DNA of 64,000 bases from Symbiodinium microadriaticum (lineage: Eukaryota; Sar; Dinophyceae; Suessiales; Symbiodiniaceae): NCBI GenBank assembly GCA_001939145.1, contig LSRX01000504.1, positions 109,002 to 173,001 on the forward strand, in the 5' to 3' direction. Made by a program: the position numbers and the translations under genes. The notes under the pieces were generated by a model. That model saw nothing but the letters and a program-made list of their open reading frames with translations. It was not told the DNA's origin and ran no database searches. Below, in pieces: positions 19,610 through 30,141 of the stretch (within the stretch, counting starts at the first letter, position 1; the number at the start of each line of letters is the position of its first letter).

Positions 19610-19696
19610 AAAGTAGTAGAAGTAGAAGTAGAAGTAGAAGTAGAAGTAGAAGTAGAAGTCGTCGTCGTCGTCGTCGTCGTCGTCGTAGTCGTAGTC

Positions 19697-19733
<37 letters not shown>

Positions 19734-19752
19734 TAGTAGTGGTAGTAGTATA
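19450..19752. repeat. (AGT)n with AGTAGA and CGT blocks
   Basis: AGT triplets interrupted by a block of six AGTAGA hexamers (about 19610-19658) and a block of CGT triplets (19657-19686). Confidence 0.95.
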
Positions 19753-20538
19753 GCAGCTTACTTCTATCCCAGCAGTACCGAGCGCCACAAGTTGATCTTG
19801 AAGCTTGATTGTCATGATGGTGTTGATGATGGCGCTGTGGATGGCGATGACGATGATCACGACGACGACTACGATGATGATGATCATGATGATGATGATG
19901 ATGATGCTCAACTTGCTCAGGGCGGGCGAATGGCATGAGCATGTTCTTGACCAGCACGGTCATGCTAATGGTGATGGTTGTCGTTGATGGTGAGATGCTG
20001 GTACTGCTGTGGTGCGTGTGAAGTTCCGTCATATCACATGCAAACCACACAGACCACAAATGCTGCGTATGTCCCAAGATGCGATCAAACAGTTTTCCCA
20101 ACACGGATCGTGGCCTTGCTTCCAGGCATATGCATGTGCAATTTGGCTTCCCGGTGCCTTTGCCCTGGCCTTTTTCAAAAGGGGTGTTCTGAAAACCCAG
20201 CAAGAGACATCGTTGTAGTACTACACGCGGTTCCCTAAAGCGTAAGCCCTAAACCCAAACCAACCTTGATCAAGAATCGAACAGCCCTTGGATAGACGCT
20301 CTGCAAAGCAGATGATGATTCTCAAGCTCCTCGATCAGGATGAGTCTGCAATTGTAGTCTCCTGAATTTCACAAGCTGGGTTGCACAACAGCAAATGCCC
20401 TAGACTGACAGTGATTTTTGCTGCAGCTAAGTACATGCGCAAGTTTTGGTCTAGGTGTAGGGGTATGGGTGTTCCACAAGTTGTTCTGTCGGGCTTCTGC
20501 TATGTCTCGCCATCACCATCAGAATCAGCAGCATAGCA

Positions 20539-20539
<1 letters not shown>

Positions 20540-20570
<31 letters not shown>

Positions 20571-20608
20571 GATCATCATCATCATCATCATCATCGTCAT
20601 CGTCATCG

Positions 20609-20647
<39 letters not shown>

Positions 20648-20648
20648 G

Positions 20649-20695
<47 letters not shown>

Positions 20696-20775
20696 CCATC
20701 ACCATCATCACCATCATCGCCATCATCATTAACATCATCATAACCATCATCATCATCATCATCATCATCATCATT
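20540..20775. repeat. (ATC)n microsatellite
   Basis: About 75 ATC triplets with scattered GTC, ACC and CGC variants. His, Ile or Asp/Met runs in the frames here are low-complexity translations. Confidence 0.95.
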
Positions 20776-20872
20776 ACCAGTCATTTACCAGTCATTTAGT
20801 AGTGCCATCACCAAGTTCATCGTCGCAGCCATAACGACTGTGATTGATGTCGTCATCTTCTTCTTCTGCCTC

Positions 20873-21031
20873 ATGAAGCCATCGACGCTGCCACCATAGC
20901 ATCACGAGGCCACCAGTTTGCGGCCCTAGCTTGTCACAGCCACCCGACAGCTGTTGATCACATTGAATCAGAGCTTTCAGTTGAGGAGTTGGGGCGTGAG
21001 GATGAGATCGGCAAGTCTGCCCTGCAAACAA
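20873..21031 (+). CDS. exon, possibly ankyrin-type
   Basis: Open from 20848 to TAA at 21070 without an ATG start. It reads EAIDAATIASRGHQFAALAC, HSHPTAVDHIESELSVEELG and REDEIGKSALQ, then AAACAAGTACATT, where GT at 21032 could be the donor. DEIGKSALQ resembles the first half of an ankyrin repeat (D..GkTaLh.A), but one partial motif is weak. Composition and length make this one of the better coding islands, in a 1.4-kb stretch free of telomere repeats. Confidence 0.5.
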
Positions 21032-21322
21032 GTACATTCACATTCGAGATTTGCGCTTCGTTTTGTGCGTAAGGTCGCCCTCCCCCGTGTGATTGCTGCA
21101 CTGTCTCAAGAGCATGACCGAGAATGCTTCAGAGTTAGAGTATGGTTTTGGGGTATGTGATAGTAGAATTGTTTGGTCTCTAGGAACGAACAAGGGAAAA
21201 CATTGAATACTGAGCTTCCGGCACCTGTGTTTCTCCAGTCGTGATCCTGTTAGGGTGTTTACTGCTTGTCGTTTGTCCTTCCTTCGTATATCTCGTGTGT
21301 ATACAAAGGTTTCCTTGTTCAG

Positions 21323-21382
21323 TGGATCCAAGAGGAGAAGAATGTGAAATGCACTCGACGAATCGTCAGAGCAAGAAATTAG
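21323..21382 (+). CDS. exon-like island
   Basis: TTCCTTGTTCAG (acceptor-like) is followed by WIQEEKNVKCTRRIVRARN and TAG at 21380. Same strand and telomere-free island as the exon at 20873-21031. Confidence 0.32.
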   Translation, partial: WIQEEKNVKCTRRIVRARN

Positions 21383-21561
21383 CTCTCACCCTCGGTTCGG
21401 GTACATGCACATAGGCGTCTGGTGTGAGTGCGCAGACGATATACCGCTTCCATCTTCGCAGCCGTCACTTTAGTCTAAGACTGCTGCCACGAGTGTAGAT
21501 GTCGCTGCTGCTTGGCTGTCGCGTTCCTGCTCCAACCGCCACCGGACCACCACCGCTGCAG

Positions 21562-21705
21562 CTTTTGGGCACGGCGGGTTGCTCCTCAGACTTCGTGATC
21601 GAGTCGCTGGCTGCAGCGGCTGAGGGCTTTAAGCCGGGTCCCACTCAGCTCGGAGGCGCCGGGGCAATTCCCGGCTGCTTCGGCTGTGGCGAGCCGAGGC
21701 TCTAG
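21562..21705 (+). CDS. exon-like island, GC-rich
   Basis: CCGCTGCAG is followed by LLGTAGCSSDFVIESLAAAA then EGFKPGPTQLGGAGAIPGCF and GCGEPRL to TAG at 21703. It contains a GCFGCG motif. No family recognised; third candidate exon on the plus strand of this island. Confidence 0.35.
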   Translation, partial: LLGTAGCSSDFVIESLAAAAEGFKPGPTQLGGAGAIPGCFGCGEPRL

Positions 21706-21842
21706 GAGGGGCTGTCACATCGGGGCCTTCTGGGCAACCGTGCTGACCTCGACATGTGGGCATGCGTGTCCAAGCCGCAACTTTACGCCGGGGCTTCGTC
21801 CTTCGAGCTGTGACGCTCCCCCCCTTCGCCGTCACCCCACAG

Positions 21843-22041
21843 GTTGCCCATGGGGCTCTCTCACACGCCGCCCCAAACCCACGAGCGCGCTTTGTGCGAC
21901 GAGCCTCGCAAGCAAGACGTCAGTGGCAAGCACCTGGAGTTTTGGCAGGTCCGAACAGATGGCTCCATCCCATGCCCCCAGGCGGTCGATTTGGGCCACG
22001 AGGCTGCTCAGCCGTTTGCTCGCTACAAGACTCGACCGTAA
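21843..22041 (+). CDS. exon-like island after pyrimidine-rich acceptor
   Basis: CCCCCTTCGCCGTCACCCCACAG-type sequence ends at 21842. The frame then reads HERALCDEPRKQDVSGKHLE, FWQVRTDGSIPCPQAVDLGH and EAAQPFARYKTR to a stop. Two other frames are open over part of it, because GC-rich DNA has few stops. Confidence 0.35.
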
Positions 22042-22304
22042 AAATGGTCATGAACATGACACTGATTGTTATTATCAATATATTTCGCAATAACTTTAGT
22101 TCCTTCTATTACCATTATTCGTATCACTACGCAGTACAGTGGTCAGTTCACGGACTGCAACGACGAGTTTCAGACGGCTTGATCTTGGGCTTGAAGATCC
22201 CAAGTGTGGGGTTCACATAGACATCGTCTCTCTATTGTGTGAGACTTAAGATCCAGGACCTTGCTGATGAAACCCAACCCCTTATAGAAACTCTTTCGAT
22301 TCCT

Positions 22305-22420
22305 TCATAGGCTCCTTTGTTCTAGTTCTGAAGAGCCCCCTTTGATCTGCACCTCCCAACTCCCACTTGGTCCCTGATCATGGGCCTGTTCACCCACGCC
22401 GGCAAACCAAAGATTGGGAG
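22305..22420 (-). CDS. exon-like island (minus)
   Basis: A minus frame reads NLWFAGVGEQAHDQGPSGSW then EVQIKGGSSELEQRSL and a stop. The upstream part of the same frame is telomere-like. No family recognised. Confidence 0.28.
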
Positions 22421-22877
22421 CTTGGTTCAGAGTATTGGTTAGGGTTTGGGGCCTAGCTTCGAAGGCTTTGCCGCTAGTTTTGAGGTGCAACGAAAGCCCA
22501 AGCCCCAAACCCTTCAAAAACAACCCTAAACCCTCACCTCGCGCCCGGCCTAAAGGCAGCAGAGCTTCATGTTGCGTAGCCTCTCCGATATCGTATAGGG
22601 TTCTTCGGTAAGTTCCCTTGAGGGTTCCTTCCTGAGTGGGTTCTGCAAGTTTCTCGGTAAGGGTGTTGATGCTGATTCCGAGTTTAGGGTAGTAAGAAGT
22701 TTAACCGCTAAAGACCGTTCCATCGGGTGCTGCAACGGTCACTATACACGTTACAGGAACAGCAGTCTCCGGATTCATGCTATAGGGTGTTCGCTGTCAT
22801 GTTACGGCCCCTCTGCTATGTTCGTCACAGCTCGTAAGATTCGCAGGACTTCCTAAACCCTAAACCCTAAACCCTAA

Positions 22878-23033
22878 GGCGTACGGCTTCCAATCCAAGT
22901 TGCAGAATGGCGCCCACTCGGCGAGCGTTCCTTTAACGACAACAAGGGGCCCAGTCGGGGCTCTCACGTGCCAGTGGCGGTTCGAATCGCAGACGAAATT
23001 GAGGTGTTGGAAACCCTAAGCCTTAAACCCTAA
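22878..23033 (+). CDS. exon-like island between telomere tracts
   Basis: The frame is open between flanking CCCTAAA units and has no ATG near its start. It reads LPIQVAEWRPLGERSFNDNK then GPSRGSHVPVAVRIADEIEV and LE. CAAG or TTGCAG at 22897-22906 could be the acceptor. The other frames are stopped, supporting this one. No family recognised. Confidence 0.45.
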   Translation, partial: GVRLPIQVAEWRPLGERSFNDNKGPSRGSHVPVAVRIADEIEVLETLSLKP

Positions 23034-23034
23034 A

Positions 23035-23105
23035 CCCTAAACCCTAAATCCTAAATCCTAAACCCTAAACCCTAAACCCTAAATCCGAAACCCTAAGCCC
23101 TAAAA
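23035..23105. repeat. CCCTAAA tract
   Basis: Ten consecutive heptamers with CCCTAAT and CCGAAAC-type variants. Confidence 0.9.
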
Positions 23106-23319
23106 AAGGATTATGCGGCAGCTTGGCACCCCTAGGCCTGAAGATTAAGGTGCGAGAGGTCAGAAAACCTTCGCTCCGTAGATAGTCCGTGAAGTTGACC
23201 AAAGCAGCAGGCAGTCGTGGCTGCATTGATGTTGATGGACATAGCGTCTTACGGTTTAGGGTTTTTTTCTTTAGGGTTTAGGGTTTCGGGTTAAGGAGGG
23301 AAAGAGGGTGAGGTGGGGC

Positions 23320-23430
23320 AGGGCAGGGTGGGCTTTCGCGGCACTCAATAACTACATACCCGCAAGTGGTGCAAGGCAGGTGGCTGAAATCAGAGAGCTG
23401 TTCCGGTTCTCTCATTCACGGCACATTTAG
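23320..23430 (+). CDS. exon-like island
   Basis: The frame reads WAFAALNNYIPASGARQVAE then IRELFRFSHSRHI and TAG at 23428. GGGCAG/GGGCAGGG just upstream offers AG acceptors. No family recognised. Confidence 0.35.
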   Translation, partial: RAGWAFAALNNYIPASGARQVAEIRELFRFSHSRHI

Positions 23431-23904
23431 GACTTTAGCTGTTGGGTTTCTCTTTCACATGTAGGATTAAGGCTGGGGGTATAGCTTGGGGAGGGCTTGC
23501 AGACATCAGCCAATTTAGCCTTCTCAAACTTGCCCTAAACCCTAAACCCTAAACCTTAAACCGCCCACCCTGGGCTTAAATCGCTTAGGCTCAGCTCCAA
23601 GCTGTTCAAGTATTTTACCCTGCATCCCCGGCTTGCACCTCTAGTTCCTCACTTGAACCAAGAACTCCAAATGCTCACAACAGTAGGGTTTAGGGTTTAG
23701 CGTTTAGGGTTTAGGGTTTAGGGTTCTTGATTCCACGCAAAAGCCTTCCAAATTCTTTCATGCTGAACCATGCTGAACCCTATTCCCTTCGTAAAGAAAG
23801 ACTAGCCCCTAAAACTCCCTTTGCCTCCTATCACAGATGGGGCCTCAGGATCTTGCGGCGTATGTTCCTAGTAGCAGAGGTGCTGGAATTTCGATGTAGA
23901 TGTA

Positions 23905-24010
23905 CAAAATATGTAAACATAAACATAAATATAGATAGATAAATGCATGTATGTATGTTTTTACACACGTGTATATATATATATATGTTTTATACGTATA
24001 TAGGCATACA
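23905..24010. repeat. AT-rich (TA)n/(ATAG)n/(GTAT)n tract
   Basis: Imperfect AT-rich microsatellite with ATAAACATAAAC, GATAGATA, GTATGTATGT and (TA)n blocks. Confidence 0.85.
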
Positions 24011-24643
24011 GATACTGGGGTTGTGACTGGCGTGAGCCTGTGGAGGGTCCCTGCTGCACATCGAGTGGCCGCTTCGGCTAGACTCCGGCATCCCAAAACT
24101 ACGGCCTTGTGACTAGGGTTTAGGTTTTTAGGGTTTAGGGTTTAGGGTTTGGGGTTTGGGGTTTTAGGTTTTTAGGGTTTGGGGTTTCCGGTCTGGGGTG
24201 TCAAGATTAGTTAGTCTTGCATGCTCTTCCTCTGGGTCCCTCATGAATAAGCATAGTAAGCTAGTAAAATACACGCTCCGAACCCTAAACCCTCAACCCT
24301 AAACTCTAAACCCTAAACCCTAAACTCCAAGCCCTAAACAGTAAACCCTAAACCCAAAGTGTTACTAAGCTCTGGAGCCCCCGGGGCTCTCTAATCCCTA
24401 AATCGTAAACGCTGAGCCCCGCGGATTTCCATCGAGGCCCTGAGCTCTAATTGCTAAACGGGCAGATAGGGCTTTATGGTTCCGGGTTTCAGGTTTGAGG
24501 GGGATTTAGGGCTTAGGGTTTAGGGGCTTCGGGGTTTAGGGTTTAGGATTTAGGGTCCCTGGTTTCAGGCTTTAGGGGTTCGTAGAGTCTTCTAGGGCTT
24601 AGGGGTTTTGAAGTTTGGGGTCTTGAGGAGGGCTTCATGGAGC

Positions 24644-24895
24644 TTAGGACCCCGAAGCCCTAAAGCCGTAGTCCTTTGTCTTGAGTCGTTTACGAAGCCC
24701 TACCAGGGTGTACAGGGCTCCTGTTTCGGAACTTAGGTCGATGAGCAATCGTCGGCGATGTAAAGCGACTATTCTGCTATGTAGAAGTAGGGGCCCAATA
24801 GTCCGCAAATCCCAACTGTCGTAGTTGTTTTTGAGGAGATACACCACATATTCAAGATATCCAATCTTCTCTATGTGATTCTGGTTAAGTAACAT
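24644..24895 (-). CDS. hypothetical ORF (minus), 83 aa
   Basis: A complete frame reads MLLNQNHIEKIGYLEYVVYL, LKNNYDSWDLRTIGPLLLHS, RIVALHRRRLLIDLSSETGA and LYTLVGLRKRLKTKDYGF. Leu-rich with basic patches. Part of the middle (GGGCCCCTA context) resembles a family B element end, so it may be partly transposon-derived. Confidence 0.38.
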   Translation of the reverse strand: MLLNQNHIEKIGYLEYVVYLLKNNYDSWDLRTIGPLLLHSRIVALHRRRLLIDLSSETGALYTLVGLRKRLKTKDYGFRASGS

Positions 24896-25185
24896 CAGAG
24901 CCCTTTGTTACTGTTCAGGGCTCTAGACTCTAGGGTGCTTGGGAGACATACTTTCAGGGAGATATCTCCACGGCGCAGCAGGAGTCCCACGTTCAAGAGT
25001 CAAGCCCAGTTGCGACCTGCTTTAGGGTTCAGGGTTTTTGGCTCTCATGGTTTAGGATTACAGGTTTAGAGTTCAGGCTTTTTTGGGGGTTTACGGTTGG
25101 TCTACCCTCAATAAACCCTTAAGGGTACTGGCGGTTCCTGCATGAAGGGAGACGGGCTTATCAATACCTAAACCCCCCAACAACG

Positions 25186-25250
25186 TAGGTGAAATAATGG
25201 CCCAAAACCCATAAAAAGGCCATTACTCAAGATACTTTCAGGGTCCCGGT
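25186..25250. repeat. dispersed repeat, copy 1 (AATGGCCCAAAACCATAAA type)
   Basis: AATAATGGCCCAAAACCCAT followed by GGCCATTACT forms an imperfect inverted repeat and then ATACTTTCAGGGTCC. A matching copy lies at 30886-30951. Confidence 0.6.
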
Positions 25251-25380
25251 AAGCCCTAGGAAGCTTACTGCGGGGCCCTTGGTTTTGGGATGCTGGAGGG
25301 ACCCCGGCCTGATGTGGCAAGCCCGGCTCTCAACCTGAGTCCACAGCTTCAGTAATCCCCCAAAAATGCGAGATAATATA

Positions 25381-25474
25381 GGGGCCTTAATAATTAGAAT
25401 AGGGTTTGGAGTAAACTATACTATAGTTATAAAAAGGAACCCCCCAAAACCTTATTCTAATTATTAAGGCCCCC
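25381..25474. mobile_element. TIR element, family B, cleanest copy
   Basis: GGGGCCTTAATAATTAGAAT at the left and ATTCTAATTATTAAGGCCCC at the right are perfect inverted repeats; the match extends to about 27 bp. The 94-bp element has an AT-rich core (ACTATACTATAGTTATAAA) and no ORF. Flanks are ATATA and CTACA. This is the best reference copy for the family. Confidence 0.9.
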
Positions 25475-25807
25475 TACATCACTCCCCAGTTTTATCGAGT
25501 GATCCGAAGTATGATGAACTGTCTTGCCTTATAGTCCCAAGTCCCACACATCCTGATTCCTAGATAGGTCCCAAACCCTCAACCGGCTTAGGATTGGGTT
25601 CAGAATATATAGGGTTGTTCAGTGTTTGTTCTTCTTCTGGCCTTGGGGTGCTATATGAGCTCATCATTTGTCCATGTTTGCAGCATCATAGGGCTGGGTA
25701 AGTTTGGGTTCCTTCCAAACCGCTTTCCGGATCTTCGGAGGGTGCTTTTCGTGATCTGTGGTAGTCTTTTCCCTGTAGCTTAGGGCCGATGTCAGTTTTG
25801 GATATGA

Positions 25808-25997
25808 GCAGTTTTCCTAAGTTAGGGTCCCTCTTTGAGTCCCCAATATAGTACGGCACTCTTCCAAAAAAGGACCCTAAAAGAGACTCTAACTTTAGAG
25901 AACTGCCCTTGTAGAATCCTTATAGTACCCTTATAGCAACCCTATAGAAACCCTTATAGATCCCTTTAAGGGGCCCTAATTTAGAGAACTACCCATA
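25808..25997. mobile_element. TIR element, family A, compound copy
   Basis: A full family A unit (25808-25907) is followed by about 60 bp of ACCCTTATAG-type repeats and a second right end (TTTAGAGAACTACCCATATG at 25980-25999). The same extended right side occurs at 47161-47273, and a shorter form after 32664. Confidence 0.75.
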
Positions 25998-26082
25998 TGA
26001 TTTTTGGGGATGTTTCGCACCATCTTCGACGCAAAATCCTGCTCCCTGCTCGGATGCTTCGCACCTTTGCCCACGCCTGCGG

Positions 26083-26180
26083 GACAGGGTTTACGGTTTA
26101 GGGTTTAGGCTTCAGGGTTTAGGGTTTAGGCTTTAGGGTTCAGGGTTTAGGGTTTAGGGTTTGGGGTTTAGGGTTTGCAG
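26083..26180. repeat. TTTAGGG array
   Basis: About 13 heptamers, mostly TTTAGGG with CTTAGGG and TTCAGGG variants. Confidence 0.9.
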
Positions 26181-26766
26181 CACCCCCTGTTTGGAGTCTT
26201 CTTGCAGCCCACCCTAAACCCTAATTAGCTTCTGCGCTTGGGCGCTTTCTGCCGTGGTTCCGGATGCCTACGTCCACTCGTTAGGGTTTAGGGTTTTGGG
26301 GTTTATCCGAATCCCTAACCCTTAACCCCAGCCCCCAACCCCTAACCCCAATCCCCTGTAATTAACCACTGAGAAAGGGAGCTTCCAGGACTCACGAAGG
26401 TAGGGAAGGCTTGAGAAGAAAGGCCATAAAGACAGTTCAAGGAGTAGTGATGGTAGTAAGAACGATAGTATTGGTATGTATTGGTATCCATAATGACATC
26501 AGCATTAATCGCACTAGTTATCATAACTCGCCTGTAGTCCATGATCTAAGCCCAAGCAGGAGCTACCCCCAAAACAGCCCGATGACATTTCTAAGGCCCC
26601 TTTGATTGGGCAGGTTGCAGTAGATCTTTAGATCATGGTTCCATAGCAGCTTCAAAAACTCAGCCCTAATGCCCGAACCATCCTCAATCCTAGATGGTCT
26701 TGGAGATGTTTATGGTTCAGGGTCTAGAATCGAAGAGCCTGGTCTTGTCGCCGCTGTTATTCAGAC

Positions 26767-26889
26767 ATGGACGTCCATGCAAGCCCGGGCGAAAATAGGA
26801 TCGCTGTGCATGTAACAGCGCTTGGCTGGCTTTTCGGACTTTCTCATGAGGGCCTTCATACCAACGCCCTCTCCAACCCTAAACCCTAA
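26767..26889 (+). CDS. hypothetical ORF running into telomere repeat
   Basis: ATG at 26767; the frame is also open upstream to about 26720. It reads MDVHASPGENRIAVHVTALG then WLFGLSHEGLHTNALS, and the last codons (NPKP stop) are telomere repeat. The other frames are stopped. No family recognised. Confidence 0.42.
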   Translation: MDVHASPGENRIAVHVTALGWLFGLSHEGLHTNALSNPKP

Positions 26890-27443
26890 ACCCTAAACCC
26901 CTCGGAGGCGGGAAGTTAAGCCCCCCAGTTCGGGAGTCAGGCGAGGTAGGCCGAAGGTTTCGGTCCTGGCAGGGGGCAGCTGTTTTTTGATTGGGTCGTT
27001 TGGGGATCTTGTTTCAGAGTTTACACGTAGCGACTACGAAGATGTGGCATCTAAGATCTGGAGTAAAGCCCTCAACCCTAAACCCTAAACTAAACCCTAG
27101 ACCCTAAAGTATGGGGTCTTGTGGTTTTGGTTGTTTGGCGGCCAACGGGGATGATCACTTGCAGATTCTGGGAGACACCCGCAGCCTTAAGCTCTATACC
27201 TGAACGGCCCTGAACTACACCTCACACCCGAATCCCGAACCCCTACATCCTATAACCCTTATAGAAGCCCGTGGCAAGCCCTGCTACCCCAAACCCCCAG
27301 CCCGAAAGCCCTCCTTAAGAGCCTTGCCACCACAGCAGCTCTGGAAACCCTTACTTTGGAGGATCATGGCACACAGTAAGTCAGGTTATAAGTACCCCAG
27401 CTGGGATTCAAACTGATGGAAAGTATAGCTCCCTTATTTACAG

Positions 27444-27539
27444 CTTTCGTTTCGAAGCGCCATAATCCTTCAAGCAGCTAAGGAGATTCATGGTCTGCCG
27501 CCGCCGAAGCCGAGTGCACAGCACGTCGTGTCGGTCTGA
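27444..27539 (+). CDS. exon-like island after TTTACAG
   Basis: CTTATTTACAG ends at 27443. The frame reads LSFRSAIILQAAKEIHGLPP then PKPSAQHVVSV and TGA at 27537. Good acceptor and helix-then-proline composition. No family recognised. Confidence 0.4.
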   Translation, partial: LSFRSAIILQAAKEIHGLPPPKPSAQHVVSV

Positions 27540-28146
27540 GGATTTAAATTCAGGTCAAGGGGTTTCTTCTTTAGAGTTCCAGAAAAGTTCTTGTAGGCCT
27601 ATATGAGGGTTTTATAAAGGTCTTATGTAGGATCTGATAGAGTTTTGTTCGTGGCTTCTTGGAGTTGCCCGGTATGTAGTGACCTTCAACAAGGTGGGTG
27701 TGTTGGTTAAGGGGTTTTGGGGGCTCTGGGGTAGGGCATAGGGTTGATGCTGCTATTAAGACTTTTTATGCCCTTCTAAACCCTTTTCAAGCCCCTTAGC
27801 AAGCTTAGTACGCCCCATTATGAAGCACTACTGGAATCTAGTACGCCCTTGACCCCTAGAGTAGTTCGAGGTGTTTGACTGGAGTTCGCAGCACAGTGAC
27901 ACCAGCAACAGGGCACTGCATGGTAGGTTAAGCTAGCCCCCAAACCCTAAACCTGGCTAATGTTTCAAGCCTCCCCTCCTTTCAGGGGCCTCAAGATGTT
28001 TTCTCTCCCTTGTTTCAGGATCTCAGGGGTCTGTTCGGGTCCTTGTTTGACACGAGAGGCGGTGTACGGCTTCCAGGTCTTCCTGCTGAGCATTTGCGCT
28101 CAGTGATCCTAAACCCTAAACCTTCCTGTTCTGTTGTGTTGTGTAG

Positions 28147-28281
28147 GGTTGGGGGTACCTGGGGTTCTACGGGGCACAGAGGGTCATAGACGCATTTTCC
28201 GGTAGCTATATGTCAGAAAGCATGCTGAGAATGCCTTCTACCAGCAACATGCCGAAAGTTCATAATGAAGCCCGGGCCTGA
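28147..28281 (+). CDS. exon-like island
   Basis: Open from a TAG at 28144 to TGA at 28279. It reads GWGYLGFYGAQRVIDAFSGS, YMSESMLRMPSTSNMPKVHN and EARA. GGGGCACAG at about 28175 is a possible acceptor. No family recognised. Confidence 0.38.
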   Translation, partial: GWGYLGFYGAQRVIDAFSGSYMSESMLRMPSTSNMPKVHNEARA

Positions 28282-29080
28282 CCCCTAAACCCTAAACCCT
28301 AAACCCTAAACCCAAAGTATGTAGTCTACAGCCTCAGGCCTTTGTTGTACTCCAGCTTGGTTCTGTGAAAGTATTGGTTCCCCGAGAAGCTTTACTTGAG
28401 AATAGCTGGGTGAGGCTTAAGGGCCTTAAGGGTTTTGGGTGAAGGGCTTATGGTTCAGGGTTTGGGTTTACGGTGTAGGTTTGAGATGGTTTGGGGTTTG
28501 AAGCGTATGGTTTCCCTTTCATATTCTCTACTCCCCCGAAGATTAGAGTACGCGGCATTCCAAGAAAGGAAGCCCCTAAACCCAAAATCCTACACAATCT
28601 TTGGAGCCTTTCCCCGAAGTCTCCCACTGGCGCGCCATGTGGCCCAAGCTGAAAAGGCCAACAGACCGTGACGCTTGGGAAGATCGGGCGCGATTAGGTT
28701 TTGGGGCTCCAGCCCTCCAAACAGCCCTTTTAGGGTTTAGGGTTTAGGGTTTAGTTTATCCCTACACCCTATGCCGCAAACCTTTAAAGTTCCAAACTGT
28801 AAATACACATGTACCGACTTGGAATCTCGTACCCCTAAACCCTAAACGGCCCTAAACCCTAAACTGCTTTGCCCCAAACGAGTGAACACATGTGGCAGTC
28901 TTTCCCTGCGTCCTTGTAGAGCAAGGCGGGGTCTTTGGTTTAGGGTTTCGGGCTTTCGGGTGTAGCATTTAGGGCTCGGGTGAGATTGAGGAAAAAGCTC
29001 CTACGGAATTAGAACACGGCCCCGATCATGACGACCCTCATCATCCGCAGCCTGAGTATCATGCTCATCAAGAACGGCCG

Positions 29081-29095
29081 TCATCATCATCGGCG

Positions 29096-29137
<42 letters not shown>

Positions 29138-29176
29138 GCAACAGCATCATCATCATCACCACCATCAGGACCACAC

Positions 29177-29212
<36 letters not shown>

Positions 29213-29250
29213 ATTCATCATTATCATCATCAACGTCGTCATAATCATCG
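29081..29250. repeat. (ATC)n microsatellite, interrupted
   Basis: ATC triplets in two blocks (29094-29135, 29176-29235) separated by CAGCAACAGC and ACCACCATCAGG. Confidence 0.95.
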
Positions 29251-29464
29251 TCATTGTCACTGTCATCGTCATCCTCGGTTGTCATGCTCGTCAACATCAT
29301 AGCCAGACCACGAAATTCACCACAGTGAACATGATTTCGAGCTGTGCGCGTGTCAGCACACAACAAGGCAACTAAAGCACGAGTAGTTCCGATGCACCCC
29401 GGCTTGTCGTACTATCAAAAACGACGCTATGACCAGCACGATCACACCGAGATTCCACGAATTA

Positions 29465-29715
29465 TCACAGGAAGATACCCCATACCCCTTTCTGTAGCCC
29501 GAAATCCCACACTGCCAGAGAACCTTCGGCCTGGATGTAAGCTTCTCTGTCCCCCGCCAGATTTTCGAGACCCTCCTCGAGTACTGTTGCACAGTCTGAT
29601 GCATCTTTAAGCCCTGACAGCGTTTTTTTTTTCAAAGCCGTCCGTTCCAAGATCTCAGCGACTTCCTTGTTGTCAGGCCGTGCGAGCGCAGCATGTCCGA
29701 TAGCATACGTGGTAT
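29465..29715 (-). CDS. exon (minus), 83 codons, unknown protein
   Basis: On the minus strand AATACTGCAG is followed by a frame open for 83 codons. It reads TTYAIGHAALARPDNKEVAE, ILERTALKKKTLSGLKDASD, CATVLEEGLENLAGDREAYI and QAEGSLAVWDFGLQKG to a stop. The regular charged-helix composition and length make it the most convincing unrecognised exon here. The acidic ORF at 29888-30103 is upstream on the same strand. Nothing firm can be said about function. Confidence 0.55.
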
Positions 29716-29887
29716 CTGCAGTATTCCCTCATCCCCTACAAGGAACTGCTCCTCTGAAGACCTCAGAGTCCCGGGACGACCTTGGGGACACCCGGGACAA
29801 CCTTAGCGACGATGCCTAGCACTCACAAGAGAAAGAAAAGACTGTTGATGATTAGGAAGAATGGTAGTAGTAATAGCAAGAATAGGC

Positions 29888-30103
29888 CTAATGCTCATCA
29901 TCATCCTCGTCATCATCACCACCTTCATCGTCAGGGTCATCGTTACCATCACGATCATGATCATGATGATGCTCACCTTCTGCTTCTTGATCACCATCAA
30001 GATCAACAACAACATCAATCATGCGGCATTGCCCACGCCCCGATGCTGTTGATACTGGCGGTGCTACGACACCACTATCTTGTTTTGGGTTCCTTTCTGC
30101 TTT
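29888..30103 (-). CDS. acidic ORF (minus)
   Basis: A 71-codon frame between stops reads KAERNPKQDSGVVAPPVSTA, SGRGQCRMIDVVVDLDGDQE and AEGEHHHDHDRDGNDDPDDE, then a poly-Asp/Glu end. The first 35 residues are not low complexity and share the frame with the GAT-repeat tail, which argues mildly for coding. Likely same strand unit as 29465-29715. Confidence 0.38.
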   Translation of the reverse strand, partial: KAERNPKQDSGVVAPPVSTASGRGQCRMIDVVVDLDGDQEAEGEHHHDHDRDGNDDPDDEGGDDDEDDDEH

Positions 30104-30141
30104 TTATCGTAGATCCCCCGACACCTTGTGCTACCACAACT

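Noticed and set aside
18397..19911. 504-aa ORF on the minus strand
   Set aside because: Entirely translation of the TAGTAAG heptamer and AGT triplets (TTYYLLL and poly-Thr); it crosses an N and has no normal protein sequence.
20418..20799. His-, Met-, Asp- and Ile-rich ORFs over the ATC array
   Set aside because: All are frame readings of one microsatellite, open in most frames because ATC/GAT repeats contain few stops.
22975..22995. GGTTCGAATCG resembling a tRNA T-loop
   Set aside because: No T-stem pairing or remaining cloverleaf; the bases lie in the open frame of the 22878-23033 island.
27395..27425. tRNA-like B box on the minus strand (AGTTTGAATCC)
   Set aside because: No A box or acceptor, D or anticodon stems could be built upstream.
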